Assembly (NCBI GenBank): GCA_944325515.1
Contig: CALVAO010000003.1
Coordinates: forward strand, 115,364-179,363
Direction: 5' to 3'
Length of the DNA: 64,000 nucleotides
From: Candidatus Gastranaerophilales bacterium
GTDB taxonomy: Bacteria; Cyanobacteriota; Vampirovibrionia; Gastranaerophilales; Gastranaerophilaceae
The notes below the pieces were generated by a model that was not told the origin of the DNA, did no database searches, and saw only the letters and a program-made list of their open reading frames with translations. Position 1 is the stretch's first letter, and each line of letters opens with the position of its first letter. Below are positions 26,437 through 34,274 of this stretch, in pieces. The translations under genes and the position numbers were made by a program.

Positions 26437-27591
26437 TTATTGCTGTGTAAGAAAATCATAATAAGTTTTTATATTGTCATTTAATCTTTGATCATTATCA
26501 CTGCCGATAGTATTTTCTACTGCCAAAACTTCATCGGATGTGACCGCGTTTTTATCATCCTGTGCTTGAGCCGTAGCGAGCATGAACGCACCGGCTTCAT
26601 CGGTAGATACTCTGTAATCTCCGTTTTGGTCTAAAGTTGCGAACCTTAGCGCAACTTCCGTAACTGTTTCTGCTTCTGCAGAATTGTCTAACTGCCAGTT
26701 CTGAATTTGAGCCAAGTCAAGATCTTTGTATTTCTCAACTGTTTTTAACGCTTTCTGCTTAGCAGTTGTATCATCATCTCCGGTCATTTTATAACGTTTT
26801 GTAAGTTCACTGTATAACATTTCTTGGAAATTAAGATTTAAATCGCCGTCGGAGGAGTCTTTTAAACCGTCCTGATCATATGCTTCAACTATTGCATCAC
26901 CCCAGGATTTATATGCAGTTTTCATTTCATCCAAATCTTTAAAACCATTTTTGCAATGTTCGTCAAATGTTGTCTGTTGTTCCGGATTCAAGAGAACACT
27001 TTCTGTGAAATTGGTATATTTTTTACCTTGAACGTAATTTGCAAGTCTGGTTTGCAGGGTTTCATCATCAAGAGTTTCTCCGTAGCCTTCTGCAACTGCT
27101 AACATTGTATTATATTTTGATAGAACATCTTTCTGTGCTTCTTCCGTAAGACCGGTAAAATCTATTCCGCTGTTTTTAAGAAGTTCTTTTACTTTTTCTT
27201 CCGGGTCGGTTTTTGTTTCAGTATCTGGTGATGCTGTTTCGGGGGTTTCAGCAGTAACTTCAGTTTCCTGCCCTGCTGTTGTTTTTTCCTCTGTAATACC
27301 TAAGCTCTTTTTAGCTATATCAACTATTTTTGACCAAACAGTAGAATTGATTGCATATTCTTCATTTTGCTGGACTACAAATTGCTGTCCGTTCTTTATA
27401 TCAGTATCATTTTCGCTGAATTGAGATTTATTAGTTGTTACTTGGTTCTGTTTTATTGTATCAAATACAGACATCCATTCATTGTAATTTAACGCGACAT
27501 TCTGCCCGAGCTGTTTGTCGAGTTCTTTGTCTATCGCATATGATAGTCCTTGATTTCCTACATTTAAAGTTATATTACTAGATGCTGTCAT
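26437..27591 (-). CDS. EF-hand-like protein, unknown function
   Basis: 384 residues. It contains a good 12-residue EF-hand loop, DQNGDYRVSTDE, near residue 330, and a looser Asp-rich one (DQDGLKDSSDGDLNLNFQE) near residue 245. A Thr/Glu/Pro-rich linker (TAGQETEVTAETPETASPDTETK) near 110-135 separates a polar N-terminal part from the helical calcium-binding part. No signal peptide is visible. It lacks a Shine-Dalgarno; an AT-rich TATAAA lies about 15 bases before the ATG. Probably a calcium-binding, possibly exported protein. Confidence 0.65.
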   Translation of the reverse strand: MTASSNITLNVGNQGLSYAIDKELDKQLGQNVALNYNEWMSVFDTIKQNQVTTNKSQFSENDTDIKNGQQFVVQQNEEYAINSTVWSKIVDIAKKSLGITEEKTTAGQETEVTAETPETASPDTETKTDPEEKVKELLKNSGIDFTGLTEEAQKDVLSKYNTMLAVAEGYGETLDDETLQTRLANYVQGKKYTNFTESVLLNPEQQTTFDEHCKNGFKDLDEMKTAYKSWGDAIVEAYDQDGLKDSSDGDLNLNFQEMLYSELTKRYKMTGDDDTTAKQKALKTVEKYKDLDLAQIQNWQLDNSAEAETVTEVALRFATLDQNGDYRVSTDEAGAFMLATAQAQDDKNAVTSDEVLAVENTIGSDNDQRLNDNIKTYYDFLTQQ

Positions 27592-27674
27592 ATTTATATA
27601 AAGTTTATATAAATTAAAAAAATTGCTCTATTTGGATATTTTTTTACAAAAGTTAACAAAAATATATGATAAAT

Positions 27675-27703
27675 TTGCGTATATTAATTTTTATTAGTAT
27701 AAT
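27675..27703 (+). promoter_or_regulatory. Promoter of the glyQ operon
   Basis: TTGCGT (27675-27680), 17 bases, TATAAT (27698-27703); the transcript would start near 27710, and an AAAAGGAAA ribosome site precedes the glyQ ATG. Confidence 0.7.
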
Positions 27704-27737
27704 AAGTGTACAAAATACAATAGAAAAGGAAATATAA

Positions 27738-28619
27738 ATGGCGCTGAATTTTCAAGACTTAATACTCAATTTATCACGTTTCTGGTCTGATTATGGATGT
27801 ATTATCCAACAGCCTTATGATATAGAAAAAGGTGCTTCTACAATGAATCCGGCAACTTTTTTGAGAGCATTGGGTCCTGAACCATGGTCAACTGCAATGG
27901 TGGAACCTTGCAGACGTCCGACAGATGCCCGCTATGGCGAAAATCCAAACAGATTAGGGCATTATTTCCAGTATCAAGTTATTTTAAAACCATCACCGGA
28001 TAATGCGCAGGATTTATATTTAAAAAGTTTGGAAGCTATGGGAATAGACCTTTCCAAGCACGATGTAAGATTTGTAGAAGATAACTGGGAATCTCCGACA
28101 CTGGGTGCGGCTGGGGTAGGCTGGGAAGTTTGGCTTGACGGTATGGAAATTACCCAGTTTACATATTTCCAGCAGGTCGGCGGTTTGGAAGTTAAGCCGG
28201 TTGCTCTGGAAATTACGTACGGTTTAGAGAGAATTGCCATGTATATTCAAAACAAAGAGTCTGTTTTTGATATTATGTGGAACAATACTCTAAAATACGG
28301 CGACATTTACCTCCAGAACGAAATTGAACAATCAAAATATAATTTTGAATACTCTGATGCTGAAAGGTTATTCAGCTTGTTTGACGCTTATCAAAAAGAA
28401 GTCGATAATTGTATAAAGGCAGAGTTGGTGCTTCCTGCCTATGATTATGTATTAAAATGTTCTCATACTTTTAACCTTCTGGATGCAAGAGGGGTTATAA
28501 GCAAGGACGAACGTATTAATTTCATAAACAGGGTAAGGACTATGGCATCTGCGGTGGCTAACTTGTACGTTGCACAAAGAGAAAAACTCGGCTTCCCTCT
28601 GCTTAAGGCAAATATATAG
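27738..28619 (+). CDS. glyQ: Glycyl-tRNA synthetase alpha subunit
   Basis: Catalytic subunit of the alpha2-beta2 bacterial glycyl-tRNA synthetase. The N-terminal segment [20 protein letters not shown], motif 2-like [21 protein letters not shown] and [17 protein letters not shown] are diagnostic. Length 293 residues is normal. The beta subunit gene glyS, often adjacent, is not in the window. Two amino acid permease genes follow in the same direction at 26 bp and then by overlap, so they are probably cotranscribed. Confidence 0.96.
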   Translation: MALNFQDLILNLSRFWSDYGCIIQQPYDIEKGASTMNPATFLRALGPEPWSTAMVEPCRRPTDARYGENPNRLGHYFQYQVILKPSPDNAQDLYLKSLEAMGIDLSKHDVRFVEDNWESPTLGAAGVGWEVWLDGMEITQFTYFQQVGGLEVKPVALEITYGLERIAMYIQNKESVFDIMWNNTLKYGDIYLQNEIEQSKYNFEYSDAERLFSLFDAYQKEVDNCIKAELVLPAYDYVLKCSHTFNLLDARGVISKDERINFINRVRTMASAVANLYVAQREKLGFPLLKANI

Positions 28620-28645
28620 ACAGTCAAAACAAAGAAAGGTTTTAG

Positions 28646-30271
28646 ATGGCAAAAACTAGCTTCACAAACACGGTTTCCCGCGTATTGGGGAAAATGATTA
28701 CACGCAAAAATCCGGATGATGCTCTGGCTGGTGCGGCATCCGGCGGATTGGAGAAAACTCTCGGCGTATGGGATTTAATTATTCTTGGTGTCGGTGCAAT
28801 TATCGGCTCGGGTATTTTTGCAATTGTCGGCATTGCTGCCGCAGGCAGTCCGGACGGTACAAGCCCGGGGGCGGGACCTGCACTTGCAATTTCAATGGTT
28901 ATTGCGGCAATTGCCTGTGTGTTTTCAGCATTGTGTTATTGTGAATTCGCGACAATGATTCCTGTTGCAGGCGGTGCTTATACATATACATTTGCAACTC
29001 TGGGTGAATTCGCTGCGTGGATTGTCGGCTGGATTTTGATGCTTGAATATGCAATAGGATTTATTGCAGTAGCCTGCGCTTGGACTAATCATTTTCTTCA
29101 ATTTATGAAAGGTTTTTCTGCCGTGCTTCCGGCATGGATTGTAAATCCTCCGGTATGGCTCGTAAACGACTGCCGTTCTGCCGTACATTACTGCAATATG
29201 AACGGACTGGATGCACAAACTGCCATTCCGCATATTATGGGTATTCCGATTTGTTTAAACCTGCCTGCGATAATTATGATTGCGCTTATTACGGCGATTC
29301 TTGTAAAGGGTACAAAGGATTCCGCTAAGATGGCTGGACTTATGGTTGCCGTGAAATTAGGCGTAATTGCATTATTTGTACTTGCAGGGTTATTTTATAT
29401 AAAGCCGGAAAACTGGACGCCTTTTGCGCCGAACGGGTTTGAAGGCATATTTATGGGCGCGTTTATAATATTCTTTGCTTATATTGGCTTTGATGCGCTT
29501 GCAACAGCTGCCGAAGAATGTAAAAATCCGCAGAAAGATTTACCTATAGGTATTTTAGGTTCGCTTGTTGTTACAACTGTTGTTTATGTTCTTGTTGCAT
29601 TAGTTTTAACAGGCATGCAGCCTACAAGCGGGGGGATAATTCCGGATGGCTTATTAAAAGCACCTATGGCTTATGCTATGACTGTAGTACACCAAAACTG
29701 GATTGCAGGTCTGATTTCGGTTGGTTCGCTTGCTGGTTTGACGTCTGTATTGCTGGTTATGCATATGGCAGCAACAAGAGTTCTTTTTGCAATGAGCAGA
29801 GATAACTTCTTACCGCATGTATTCTTAAAAATACATCCGAAATTTAATACACCGCATGTTTTGACAATAACAGTAGGTGTGGTAGGTATTTTAGGCACGC
29901 TTTTATTAGATTTGAATGTGGCAGCGTCGCTTTGCAACTTCGGAACATTCACTTCTTTCATAATCGTATGCGTTGCAATATTAATCCTTAGAAAGACACA
30001 GCCGGACAGAGAAAGACCTTTCAAAGTCCCGTTCTGCCCTTGGTTTCCTTTGTTTGGAATATTATGCTGCGGCGGGTTAATGGTATTTTCAATGGTTGTT
30101 GCAAAGGGTGAATCTGCAATATTATCTACAGAATTATTTATAGTATGGGTAATTATGGGTGCATTAATCTATGCAAGTTATGGATACCAGAAGAACAGAA
30201 AAGCCGAAGTATCAGTTAATGATAAAAATAAAATAGCAGAAGAAGATGAAATTACAGCCGGTATTAAATAA
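28646..30271 (+). CDS. APC-family amino acid permease (cationic amino acid transporter type), copy 1
   Basis: 541 residues, about 12-14 membrane segments. The APC core motif LIILGVGAIIGSGIFAIVG near residue 50, followed by GPALAISMVIAA, is the substrate-binding unwound helix 1. AYIGFDALATAAEECKNPQKDLP is typical of the CAT/YhdG subgroup. Substrate not determinable; cationic or neutral amino acids are usual. AGAAAGG precedes the ATG. It overlaps the next paralog by 26 bp. Confidence 0.88.
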   Translation: MAKTSFTNTVSRVLGKMITRKNPDDALAGAASGGLEKTLGVWDLIILGVGAIIGSGIFAIVGIAAAGSPDGTSPGAGPALAISMVIAAIACVFSALCYCEFATMIPVAGGAYTYTFATLGEFAAWIVGWILMLEYAIGFIAVACAWTNHFLQFMKGFSAVLPAWIVNPPVWLVNDCRSAVHYCNMNGLDAQTAIPHIMGIPICLNLPAIIMIALITAILVKGTKDSAKMAGLMVAVKLGVIALFVLAGLFYIKPENWTPFAPNGFEGIFMGAFIIFFAYIGFDALATAAEECKNPQKDLPIGILGSLVVTTVVYVLVALVLTGMQPTSGGIIPDGLLKAPMAYAMTVVHQNWIAGLISVGSLAGLTSVLLVMHMAATRVLFAMSRDNFLPHVFLKIHPKFNTPHVLTITVGVVGILGTLLLDLNVAASLCNFGTFTSFIIVCVAILILRKTQPDRERPFKVPFCPWFPLFGILCCGGLMVFSMVVAKGESAILSTELFIVWVIMGALIYASYGYQKNRKAEVSVNDKNKIAEEDEITAGIK

Positions 30272-31769
30272 TTTATTACAGCGTAAAACTCCGCAGGAAT
30301 TCATAGAGGATGGTTCAAACTCCGGTTTGAAAAAGACTCTCAATGTATTCGACTTGATTGTGCTTGGAATAGGTGCAGTTGTTGGAACAGGAATTTTTAC
30401 AATTATAGGCAGTGCAATTGCGGGAACGTCGGAAGGACCTGGAGCAGGTTCTGCAATTGTAATTTCCATGATACTTGCCGCTATTGCGAGTGTTTTTTCT
30501 GCTCTTTCATACTCGGAAATTGCTTCTATGATACCGGTTGCCGGAAGCGCTTATACCTATACATATGCTACAATGGGTGAGTTTATGGCGTGGATGGTCG
30601 GATGGATTCTTATGCTTGAGTATGCAATAAGTAATATTACTGTTGCAAGTGCCTGGACAGGATATTTAGCCCAGCTGCTTAAAGGATTTGAGCACGTACT
30701 GCCCTCATTTATCACGAATTTCCCTCTCTGGCTTAGAAATGACTATAGAACGATTTATGAAATGTGCGGTAAATACGGCTGGAATCCGCAGGACAAAATG
30801 CCGTTTATTCACCTGCCTCTGGGGCTTGATATCCCTGTAGCGATAAATATTCCGGCAATTGCCATTGTGTTTGTGCTTACGGTATTACTTATAAAAGGAG
30901 TAAAAGAATCTACAAAAGTTGCGGCTATAATGGTTGGTGTTAATATGTTTATAATTCTATCATTTATTGCAGCAGGTTCTTTTTATATTAAACCGGAAAA
31001 CTGGACGCCTTTTGCACCGAATGGTGTTGAAGGAATTTTGACAGGAGCTTTTGTAATATTTTTTGCGTATATTGGATTTGATGCAATATCAACCGCAGCA
31101 GAGGAAACAAAAAATCCGCAACGCGATTTACCGATAGCTATAATGGGAACACTATTTATATGTACGGTTTTGTATATTCTTGCGGCTCTGGTTTTAACAG
31201 GCGTTGTACCTTTGCACGCTATTGATACGCAGGCACCGCTTGCACATGCAATGAGATTTATCGGTAAAGGCTGGTTTGCAGGATTAATTTCAGTAGGAGC
31301 TTTATGCGCGCTGACTTCTGTGCTTCTTATTTACCAGCTTGGAGCAACAAGAATACTTTTTGCAATGAGCAGGGATGGTTTTTTGCCAAAATCTTTGAAT
31401 AAGATTCATAAAAAATTCAGAACGCCTCACATATTGACATGGATTGCCGGTATTATTGTAATGGTATGCGCCCTGTTTATGGATTTAAATACTTCTGCAG
31501 AACTGTGTAATTTCGGTGTATTCACATCATTTATAATAATATGCATAGCAGTTTTAATCTTAAGAAAAACTGAACCGGACAGGAAACGTCCTTTTAAGGT
31601 GCCGTATTGCCCCTGGTTTCCGATATTGGGTATTTTAACAAGTATTGGACTTATGTATTGCAAATTTGGTCACAAATCTACATCAGCGTTATATTTTTTG
31701 GTATGGCTTGTTATAGGGTTTGTTATATATGCCGGCTACGGATATAAAGCAAAAAGAGTTCAAGATTAA
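30246..31769 (+). CDS. APC-family amino acid permease, copy 2
   Basis: 507 residues, closely related to its upstream neighbour: both share ENWTPFAPNG, FFAYIGFDA, LTSVLL and RPFKVPxCPWFP. Helix 1 motif LIVLGIGAVVGTGIFTIIG lies near residue 38. The start overlaps the end of copy 1, so translation may be coupled. This tandem duplication probably gave two transporters of different specificity. Downstream lies a weak hairpin (AAGACG ... CGTCTT near 31824-31844). Confidence 0.88.
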   Translation: MKLQPVLNNLLQRKTPQEFIEDGSNSGLKKTLNVFDLIVLGIGAVVGTGIFTIIGSAIAGTSEGPGAGSAIVISMILAAIASVFSALSYSEIASMIPVAGSAYTYTYATMGEFMAWMVGWILMLEYAISNITVASAWTGYLAQLLKGFEHVLPSFITNFPLWLRNDYRTIYEMCGKYGWNPQDKMPFIHLPLGLDIPVAINIPAIAIVFVLTVLLIKGVKESTKVAAIMVGVNMFIILSFIAAGSFYIKPENWTPFAPNGVEGILTGAFVIFFAYIGFDAISTAAEETKNPQRDLPIAIMGTLFICTVLYILAALVLTGVVPLHAIDTQAPLAHAMRFIGKGWFAGLISVGALCALTSVLLIYQLGATRILFAMSRDGFLPKSLNKIHKKFRTPHILTWIAGIIVMVCALFMDLNTSAELCNFGVFTSFIIICIAVLILRKTEPDRKRPFKVPYCPWFPILGILTSIGLMYCKFGHKSTSALYFLVWLVIGFVIYAGYGYKAKRVQD

Positions 31770-31851
31770 TGCTTAAGTAATCTACTTTCTTTGTATTTTT
31801 AGGCTAACCTTGTACTTTTTCATAAGACGCTTGTGTCACGTCTTGTTTCTC

Positions 31852-32604
31852 TTATTTATTCTTTTCTCTGGTTTCTTTGTAGGCTTTCATAATTATATTC
31901 CGCGCTTCAAGAGCCTGCTCATGCGTAAGCGGAGGCACGCCTTTTAACGGATAATCTATACCGAGGTTTTCATATTTTGGTACAGCCATATCGTGATACG
32001 GAAGAACATCCAAAGCGGCTATATTATGAAGTCCTGCCAAAAATTCACCTAGTTTTGTTAAATACTCTTCTTTAAATGTAATTCCCGGAACCACAACATG
32101 TCTTACCCACATAGGTTTTTTAATCTCTGATAAGTATTTCGCAAATTCTAAAATATTCTTGTTTGAGTGACCTGTAAGTTTTTTATGTTCTTCGTCATCA
32201 ATATGCTTGATATCTAAAAGAACAATGCTTGTATATTTTAAAAGTTCATCAACTTTTTCTGTATTATTTTTATTAAATAATACGCCTGATGTATCAAGAG
32301 CCGTATTAATCCCTTTTTCGCGGGCTTTTCTAAAAAGTTCTGTCACAAACTCCATCTGGCACATCGGCTCTCCGCCTGTCACCGTAATCCCGCCTGCACA
32401 AAATTCTTTAACACCTTCATACTGTTCAAGAATCTCATCCACAGACATTTTGTTATTATCTTTAAATTCCCAAGTATCCGGATTGTGGCAATACTGGCAT
32501 CTTAAAGGGCAGCCCTGCGTAAATACTACAAATCTTATCCCGGGACCGTCTACTGTTCCGCAGCTTTCTACCGAATGTATATTTCCATAAATTTGTTCTG
32601 TCAT
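31852..32604 (-). CDS. pflA: Pyruvate formate-lyase activating enzyme (radical SAM)
   Basis: Makes the glycyl radical on pyruvate formate-lyase. The cluster motif CPLRCQYC has Cys32, 36 and 39. The N-terminal GNIHSVESCGTVDGPGIRF, TVTGGEPMCQ and VLLDIKHIDDEEHKKLTG are typical of PflA. Length 250 residues is normal. The partner pflB is not in the window. A weak GAGGTAAAAAT site precedes the ATG. It supports mixed-acid type anaerobic pyruvate metabolism. Confidence 0.93.
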   Translation of the reverse strand: MTEQIYGNIHSVESCGTVDGPGIRFVVFTQGCPLRCQYCHNPDTWEFKDNNKMSVDEILEQYEGVKEFCAGGITVTGGEPMCQMEFVTELFRKAREKGINTALDTSGVLFNKNNTEKVDELLKYTSIVLLDIKHIDDEEHKKLTGHSNKNILEFAKYLSEIKKPMWVRHVVVPGITFKEEYLTKLGEFLAGLHNIAALDVLPYHDMAVPKYENLGIDYPLKGVPPLTHEQALEARNIIMKAYKETREKNK

Positions 32605-32644
32605 AATTTTTACCTCTTTAATTATATTTTATTACAAAAGTAAA

Positions 32645-32860
32645 TTACATACCAAGTCTGGATTTAAACTCCCGTACTTTTTCAGACAAATCCTCTGCGG
32701 TTCTCTTTAATATAAAAGCAAGCGTTGCAACATCTGAGCCGGTCAAATTGCCATTTGTCAAAGCTTCTTCCATAATCACAGTGAGATGTTTGACATTAAA
32801 AACCTCCAGACTAATCGGCTCCATGTATTTTTCAATAAACTTCTTGTCTTTATATCTCAT
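32645..32860 (-). CDS. Small hypothetical protein divergent from an HTH gene
   Basis: 71 residues starting MRYKDKKFIEKYMEPISL; unrecognised. It is helical and charged (LTVIMEEALTNGNLTG, ILKRTAEDLSEKVREFKSRLG). An excellent AGGAGG site lies nine bases before this ATG; a longer open frame extends upstream but would read through the operator. Its promoter overlaps an 11-bp palindrome. It forms a divergent pair with the small DNA-binding protein at 32990, suggesting joint control or interaction. Confidence 0.7.
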   Translation of the reverse strand: MRYKDKKFIEKYMEPISLEVFNVKHLTVIMEEALTNGNLTGSDVATLAFILKRTAEDLSEKVREFKSRLGM

Positions 32861-32901
32861 GTATCCTCCTTTGTTAAATTTTATAAAGATATACGTTCCA
32901 T

Positions 32902-32934
32902 ATTTTACACATAATTGCCATTTATGGCAATTAT
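32902..32934 (-). promoter_or_regulatory. Palindromic operator over the promoter of the 71-residue protein
   Basis: ATAATTGCCAT (32911-32921), TT, ATGGCAATTAT (32924-32934) is a perfect 11-bp inverted repeat. On the minus strand it covers the -35 TTGCCA (32925-32930) and part of the 17-base spacer leading to -10 TAAAAT (32902-32907). Binding here should block RNA polymerase. Confidence 0.65.
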
Positions 32935-32948
32935 GGTACATTAACAAG

Positions 32949-32983
32949 ACGTATTTGTCAAGTAAAAGACACATACGTATAAT
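32949..32983 (+). promoter_or_regulatory. Promoter and second inverted repeat of the HTH gene
   Basis: TTGTCA (32955-32960), 17 bases, TATAAT (32978-32983), then six bases to the ATG, so the mRNA is probably leaderless. An inverted repeat ACGTATTTGTC / GACACATACGT (32949-32959, 32968-32978; one mismatch) overlaps the promoter. Confidence 0.7.
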
Positions 32984-32989
32984 AAATGT

Positions 32990-33208
32990 ATGGTGAATCA
33001 TGCGAAAAGACAAATAAAAATATTGCTTTTTCAAGAAGACTTTATGCTTAAAGAACTAGCAAAAGAAATGTCAGAAAAAATGGACAAGGTTTATTCTCCA
33101 AGTTCTCTATCCCATAAGATTGGCAGAAATAGCATAACTTACAGCGAAATGGTGACTATTGCCGATATTCTTGGTTACGAAATCAAATTTGTGAAAAAAG
33201 TCGGGTAG
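32990..33208 (+). CDS. Small helix-turn-helix-like regulator
   Basis: 72 residues. FQEDFMLKELAKEMSEKM, SSLSHKIGRNSITYSEM and ADILGYEIKFV fit a minimal XRE-like HTH with recognition helix around residues 38-48. It lacks a Shine-Dalgarno; the -10 box ends six bases before the ATG. The neighbouring palindromes are good candidate binding sites for autoregulation. The function of the pair is unknown; a toxin-antitoxin-like role is possible but has no direct support. Confidence 0.7.
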   Translation: MVNHAKRQIKILLFQEDFMLKELAKEMSEKMDKVYSPSSLSHKIGRNSITYSEMVTIADILGYEIKFVKKVG

Positions 33209-33234
33209 GGTATAGACTTTAGTCTACCCTACGG
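33207..33234. repeat. Hairpin with GTAGGGT ends
   Basis: GTAGGGTATAGACT TT AGTCTACCCTAC forms an imperfect hairpin directly after the HTH gene and shares its ends with the 92-bp repeat. It may end the HTH transcript, although no T tract follows. Confidence 0.55.
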
Positions 33235-33299
33235 AAACTAAATAGTACATTTTTCGATTAGACTAAAATAAATCAAAAACAAACTGTTTCAAAATGTAG

Positions 33300-33316
33300 G
33301 TTAGGCAATGCCTAAC
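33300..33316. repeat. GTTAGGCA hairpin
   Basis: GTTAGGCA, A, TGCCTAAC: a perfect 8-bp stem in the otherwise featureless 33235-33414 spacer. Confidence 0.5.
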
Positions 33317-33414
33317 ATTAATAAAATAGCACAAGCAACAACTAGCAACTTTCTCATTACGGCAATTTTACAAAATTTACTCATTTGGAGATTTTTCAAC
33401 AGAGCAAAAACGCA

Positions 33415-33440
33415 CTAAAAAAGAGCCATTCAAGGCTCTT
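33415..33440 (-). terminator. Terminator of tRNA-Gly
   Basis: On the minus strand AAGAGCC, a six-base loop and GGCTCTT are followed by TTTTT, directly downstream of the tRNA. Confidence 0.8.
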
Positions 33441-33446
33441 GTAAAA

Positions 33447-33521
33447 TGGAGCGGGAGACGAGGCTCGAACTCGCGACATCCTCCTTGGCAAGGAGGCATT
33501 CTACCACTGAATTACCCCCGC
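33447..33521 (-). tRNA. tRNA-Gly (GCC), CCA encoded
   Basis: Cloverleaf on the minus strand. The acceptor GCGGGGG pairs with CTCCCGC with one G-U. The D arm is TTCAGTGGTAGAA and the anticodon stem-loop CCTCCTTGCCAAGGAGG has anticodon GCC. The T arm is GCGAGTTCGAGCCTCGT. It ends in discriminator T plus genomic CCA. Confidence 0.97.
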
Positions 33522-33584
33522 TCGGTACATTTATTATAATACATGATGATTTTTTTAAGTCAAGATGTAAGGACTGTGATAATT

Positions 33585-34214
33585 TTATTTTGTTACATTT
33601 TGATTTTTAACCGGTAAAAATTTTGCATCTACAAATCTGTAATCTTTTATTTTTCCTGTTTTATTCCTAATAATTTCAAATTTTGTATGAAGCATATACA
33701 TAAGTCCTTTTTTATCACTTATTTGTTTTGAAGGTTTTTTAACAAATTTCAGCCCTTCATTGTTATAAAGCCGTATTGCTTCAATAGCCTCGGGAGAATA
33801 AGGATGTGAGAGAATCTCCTTTGATTTGCCTTTCAATCTGCCAATGTTCTTTGCAAGATAATTCTCAAAAATTTTAACATCCTCACCGGAAATTATGTAA
33901 GATAAAGGACTAAAACCATCTAAACAACTTTCTGTCCTGTTATAAAAAGATCTTGCAACAGGATTTTGACGGTAGGAAATATCACAGGCACCTGCATAAG
34001 CCCTTAATCTTTCCTCCGCAGGGTTCATCCTTTTTGTACTTTCAGTAAGAGGTTTATTCAGAATTCTTATAATCTTCCCCTGCAGTTTTTTCACCAGTTT
34101 TAAATCGGCTATCGGTGCATAACTGCCGTTTGTCTCTGCCACCCAATGCATTACAGGATAGGCTGAAGAAAAATTCGGTTTATAAGTTTGAGCATTTATT
34201 GATTGCAGTTTCAT
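33585..34214 (-). CDS. Hypothetical protein with NFSS-type N-terminus
   Basis: 209 residues from MKLQSINAQTYKPNFSSAYP, unrecognised. The N-terminus resembles the start of the lineage-specific membrane proteins (MK-[VI]-NS ... NF). The body is basic and helical, without membrane segments, with conserved-looking RLKGKSKEILSHPYSPEAIEAIRLY. An alternative ATG lies at 34235. No Shine-Dalgarno. It lies 60 bp downstream of the aminotransferase gene on the same strand. Confidence 0.6.
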   Translation of the reverse strand: MKLQSINAQTYKPNFSSAYPVMHWVAETNGSYAPIADLKLVKKLQGKIIRILNKPLTESTKRMNPAEERLRAYAGACDISYRQNPVARSFYNRTESCLDGFSPLSYIISGEDVKIFENYLAKNIGRLKGKSKEILSHPYSPEAIEAIRLYNNEGLKFVKKPSKQISDKKGLMYMLHTKFEIIRNKTGKIKDYRFVDAKFLPVKNQNVTK

Positions 34215-34274
34215 ATTAGTAATAAAACCGGACAAAAAATTATTTGCTTTGTTTATTAATTATATTAAGAAACA

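Noticed and set aside
31852..32604. Reading the radical SAM gene as a second nrdG
   Set aside because: Its start GNIHSVESCGTVDGPG and 250-residue length are those of PflA; the true nrdG begins at the left edge.
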